NCBI GenBank assembly: GCA_009776385.1
Contig: WRFT01000090.1
Location: 1-7,518 of the forward strand
Length of the DNA: 7,518 bases
Origin: Clostridia bacterium
GTDB lineage: Bacteria > Bacillota > Clostridia > Christensenellales > Aristaeellaceae
Direction: 5' to 3'
Part shown: one piece after another, positions 5,416 to 7,518 of the stretch
How positions within the stretch are numbered: position 1 is the stretch's first letter
Layout: each line of letters begins with the position of its first letter
Notes under the pieces: model-generated
Told to the model about the DNA's origin: nothing
Seen by the model: the letters and a program-made list of their open reading frames with translations, nothing else
The model's database searches: none
Translations under genes and position numbers: made by a program

Positions 5416-6960
5416 CTACTCTGCCCTCATCGCGTCTGCAAGACGCGCCATAGCCTCGGCTATCATCGCGCGGATGCTTGCCGCGTCCGCGGCCTGTTCA
5501 TCGTCCGCCTGCCGGTTGTTCGGTTCCATGATAAACGACACGCCGTCAAACAGGTTGGTCAGCCGCCCCAGAAAAAGGCTTCCTTTCCCGACAATCATCG
5601 CGCGTTTAATCTCGCCTGATGCCATCAGGTCCAGGCAATGGCCAAGGAAGGGTACGCCCGATGGAATGTGACCCTGGGTCGGCGCGAATCCCGGCATACC
5701 GATGCGTTCCGCCACGTCGTTTAGTTCCTCTCGCTTGTAGTCCTTGCGCATCACGCCTAAAGCCGCAATCATCTTATAGTTGGCCGCCGGCACATCACCC
5801 GCGCCGGCAGGTTCCGTAATTTCCGGATTTTGCATTTCAACCGAGAAGGTATCCACATCGCCAAGCTTAATGCCCGCGCGATCCAATGGGTTGGTGATGA
5901 TAGCCTGCATCACGGCTTGCGGCGACGCGCCGCTGCCAATGGTATGGCGGCCTATCGCGTCTGTACGTATTATCGGGGAGACGCCGTCGTTTTCGCCGAT
6001 ATGCAGGGCAAACGCCCCAATCATATCCTCCAGCGCGGGCATCTCTTTTTTAACATGGTCCTTCGCGTTCATCCCAAGCTTGGCCGACGACCCGCCCGCT
6101 AAAACCACCACATGCTTATAAATACCGCTTTTTACCAGCGCCGCCGCCTGTACCACCGCGTGAACGGGGCCCGCGCAAAAACTACGGGTGTCGCTGCCCG
6201 TGGCGTTTACGCACTCGCACACTTCACCGATGGCCTTGGCAAAATTACCGCCTCCGCGCTGGTTCATATCGCCGCATGCTTCCTCGGAGCATTCAATAAT
6301 ATAATCGATGTCCGCGGCCTTCAGCGTGGTCTTGGCTAAAAGCAGCGCCAGCCCCAGGGACGCGGATGCCTTGCTGACCAGGTTTTCAAACATCACATGG
6401 CGGCTGAGTGACGCGTCAAAATCATGCGCCTTCTTGACACAGCCGACCAATGATCCCTGCAGGTACATGGGCTCCGCTTTGCCGCCTTCTACAAGCGCTT
6501 CGATATCCGATGCGGCTAGATGCCCCTTTTCCAGTTTGACAAGGCATTTTAAAGCGCCTAACGCAGGATGTGCCTGAAGCCTTTGGGCTATGCCGCGTTG
6601 GAAGCCTTCTTCCAGCAGCACCAGGTCAAACATGTCTACCGCTTTCATCAAGCCCAAGAACTCGTCGGCCGGCATGATTTCGCCATGCTTCCCGTCTCGG
6701 GCCGCGTGAACAACGGGATGGTGATACCAAGGGCGGGGGATGTCCCTTAGGGCGCGGGGCCGTATGTTGCCGATGACCACCTGGTTGGGAGGATACGCCA
6801 CAGCGTCCTTAAAGGGGCGCAGATGACGGGGCAGTGCCTGTAAGTAATCCGAATCCGGTACCAACCGCCGTTCGTTTGTTTGGGTACTGCCCTGATGCAC
6901 AAGCATATCCGGCGCGTGAATCAACGCGTAACAGGCGCCCCGTAAAACGGGAAAGGCCAT
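5416..6960 (-). CDS. grdC: Glycine reductase complex protein C, beta subunit (GrdC)
   Basis: GrdC pairs with GrdD in protein C of glycine reductase, receiving the acetyl unit from selenoprotein A for conversion to acetyl phosphate in the cytoplasm. From the ATG at 6960 it has 514 residues, about the usual length. Diagnostic blocks are FPVLRGACYALIHAPDML near the N-terminus, CSEEACGDMNQRGGGN (224-239), FCAGP (261-265), GRHTIGSGASPQAV, SVEMQNPEITEPAGAGDVP, GFAPTQGHIPSGVPFLGH and GKGSLFLGRLTNLFDGVSF. FCAGP resembles the active-site cysteine segment of FabH-like thiolase-fold enzymes; a catalytic role for Cys262 is inference. The last 30 or so residues, after SFIMEPN, are charged and alanine-rich and look lineage-specific. 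I chose ATG 6960 over GTG 6969 because that GTG lies inside the ribosome site. It follows grdB after 88 bp and abuts grdD. Confidence 0.95.
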   Translation of the reverse strand: MAFPVLRGACYALIHAPDMLVHQGSTQTNERRLVPDSDYLQALPRHLRPFKDAVAYPPNQVVIGNIRPRALRDIPRPWYHHPVVHAARDGKHGEIMPADEFLGLMKAVDMFDLVLLEEGFQRGIAQRLQAHPALGALKCLVKLEKGHLAASDIEALVEGGKAEPMYLQGSLVGCVKKAHDFDASLSRHVMFENLVSKASASLGLALLLAKTTLKAADIDYIIECSEEACGDMNQRGGGNFAKAIGEVCECVNATGSDTRSFCAGPVHAVVQAAALVKSGIYKHVVVLAGGSSAKLGMNAKDHVKKEMPALEDMIGAFALHIGENDGVSPIIRTDAIGRHTIGSGASPQAVMQAIITNPLDRAGIKLGDVDTFSVEMQNPEITEPAGAGDVPAANYKMIAALGVMRKDYKREELNDVAERIGMPGFAPTQGHIPSGVPFLGHCLDLMASGEIKRAMIVGKGSLFLGRLTNLFDGVSFIMEPNNRQADDEQAADAASIRAMIAEAMARLADAMRAE

Positions 6961-6965
6961 CGGGC

Positions 6966-6973
6966 TCACCTCC
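6966..6973 (-). promoter_or_regulatory. Ribosome binding site for grdC
   Basis: GGAGGTGA on the minus strand, five bases before the ATG at 6960, matches the 16S rRNA tail almost fully. The in-frame GTG at 6967-6969 is part of this site, so it cannot be the start it serves. Confidence 0.88.
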
Positions 6974-7005
6974 GTGATTTGTCATTTGAAGGCCGCGTCC
7001 ACGCC

Positions 7006-7021
7006 GCCGCGGGAACGCGGC
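7006..7021 (-). promoter_or_regulatory. GC-rich stem-loop in the grdB-grdC gap
   Basis: GCCGCG and CGCGGC form a perfect 6-bp stem around a four-base loop (GGAA on the plus strand), in the 88 bp between the grdB stop and the grdC start. No T-run follows, so termination is not expected; mRNA processing or stability is possible. A second tiny stem (CTCC/GGAG) lies beside it. The pairing is visible, the role is unknown. Confidence 0.4.
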
Positions 7022-7048
7022 TCCTCGGGAGTTTGCGGATGAAGTATC

Positions 7049-7518
7049 TCAGTCTTTAAATACGGTTTGCCCGTCAATCTCCGTACACAGCGCTTTTAAG
7101 GCCTTGCGTACGAGCTTGCGCCGCAGTTCTTTTTCATCCGCGGGACTCATGTCCGGGTTGCCCAGCGGATAAGGGATTGCCACGGTAGGAACAATGCGGT
7201 TCGCGCCAACCGTTAAGGAAATGGGTACCACCGTGCACATATGCGCCACCGGGAGGCCGTGCCTCTCGATTTCTTTGACCATCGTTGCGCCGCAACGCGT
7301 GCAGGTCCCTCAGGTGGAGGTGAGGATAACCGCCTCTACTTTATCTTCCAGCAGATGCCGGGCGATGTCGGCCGCGAAACGCTTCGCGTTGGCCACGGAG
7401 GTGCCGTTGCCTACGGTTGAATACCAGTAATCGTGCAAGGAGCCTATTTCTCCGCAGGCGAGCATCTCCTTGATGACGTCCACCGGAAGCACGCGGTCTA
7501 AATCGAGATTCGCGTACA
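7049..7518 (-). CDS. grdB: Glycine reductase protein B, selenoprotein gamma subunit (GrdB), C-terminal part with internal Sec UGA
   Basis: GrdB is the Sec-bearing subunit of the substrate-activating protein B, acting with GrdE, whose pyruvoyl group binds glycine as a Schiff base. The 155 residues visible (about the last third of a ~436-residue protein) begin YANLDLDRVLPVDVIKEML and run through VEAVILTST to the redox motif U-GTCTRC (UxxCxxC), then GATMVKEIE, CTVVPISLTVGANRIVP, IPYPLGNP and EIDGQTVFKD. There are 86 residues after Sec, consistent with Sec350 in a protein of about 436. The 5' end lies beyond 7518. It ends with TGA and is followed by grdC, probably in the same operon. GrdF (sarcosine) and GrdI (betaine) proteins share this C-terminus, so glycine specificity is inferred from the grdCD context and not proven. 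UGA read as stop would falsely split the gene. Confidence 0.93.
7277..7307 (-). promoter_or_regulatory. Candidate bSECIS element in grdB
   Basis: On the mRNA strand CGTTGC (7292-7297) pairs with GCAACG (7283-7288) around GGC, and below an internal loop GACC (7304-7307) pairs with GGTC (7277-7280). The apical GGC lies 19-21 bases after the UGA. It encodes part of the invariant TRCGATMV segment, so some pairing could be a by-product of protein conservation. Distance and the loop Gs still agree with known bacterial SECIS elements. Confidence 0.65.
7310..7312 (-). other. Selenocysteine codon (UGA) in GrdB
   Basis: In-frame TGA between VILTST and GTCTRCGATMVKEIE, the invariant selenocysteine position of GrdB-family proteins. 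Coding similarity to the family is unbroken on both sides. Confidence 0.96.

Noticed and set aside
4952..5671. Several plus-strand and alternative minus-strand ORFs over grdC and grdD
   Set aside because: Shadows of GC-rich coding sequence; the grdC/grdD frames have strong, continuous family motifs.
6961..6969. GTG at 6969 as the grdC start
   Set aside because: This GTG is inside the GGAGGTGA ribosome site. ATG at 6960 has correct spacing, and family proteins begin at the equivalent Met-x-Phe-Pro.
1..7518. CRISPR arrays, tRNA or rRNA genes, insertion sequences, attachment sites, phage genes
   Set aside because: I saw no spaced direct repeats, no tRNA-like cloverleaf, no transposase or integrase, and no terminal inverted repeats; coding density is almost complete on one strand.

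Overview
Every gene in this window lies on the minus strand, so transcription runs from high to low coordinates. The content points to an anaerobic, selenocysteine-using, amino-acid-fermenting bacterium. A Clostridia-like Firmicute is my first guess, from the strong GGAGG ribosome sites, a consensus sigma-A type promoter and Stickland-type glycine reductase. The solute-binding protein has an ordinary secretory signal without a lipobox, so a diderm relative (Synergistota or Spirochaetota) stays open. Base composition looks moderately GC-rich in the genes and AT-rich only in the one real intergenic region.

Region 1 (7518 down to about 3200) is a glycine reductase and selenium module in the order grdB (3' part only), grdC, grdD, selD. 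GrdB is the substrate-side selenoprotein of protein B. GrdC and GrdD form protein C, which turns the enzyme-bound acetyl thioester into acetyl phosphate, from which acetate kinase can make ATP. SelD makes the selenophosphate needed to build selenocysteine (Sec). Both grdB and selD carry an in-frame UGA in the family's redox-active position, and both UGAs are followed at nearly equal distance by a stem-loop with a G-rich apical loop, as expected of bacterial SECIS elements. Conventional gene calling would split grdB in two and cut the first 62 residues, including the active site, off selD. The genes grdE, grdA and thioredoxin genes expected alongside are not in the window; if present they would be upstream, beyond 7518.

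Region 2 (about 3199 to 3011) is a 189-bp AT-rich intergenic stretch. It holds a near-perfect promoter (TTGACT, 17 bp, TATAAT), an A/T-rich upstream tract, a 26-bp inverted repeat just downstream of the expected transcription start, and at best a weak terminator for the selD transcript.

Region 3 (3010 down to 1) is a carbohydrate-type (CUT2, YtfQ/RbsB class) ABC importer operon: secreted binding protein, double-domain ATPase, and the N-terminal third of a permease that overlaps the ATPase gene by ATGA. A nested hairpin sits in the 142-bp gap between the binding-protein and ATPase genes, the usual place for an mRNA-stabilising element. The substrate cannot be read from sequence, and the separate promoter suggests independent control from the glycine reductase module.

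Nothing here looks like a wholly new system. The most instructive feature is the self-referential selenium logic: a Sec-containing SelD co-located with the Sec-containing GrdB, and a grdB gene that uses UGA both as Sec and as its own stop.
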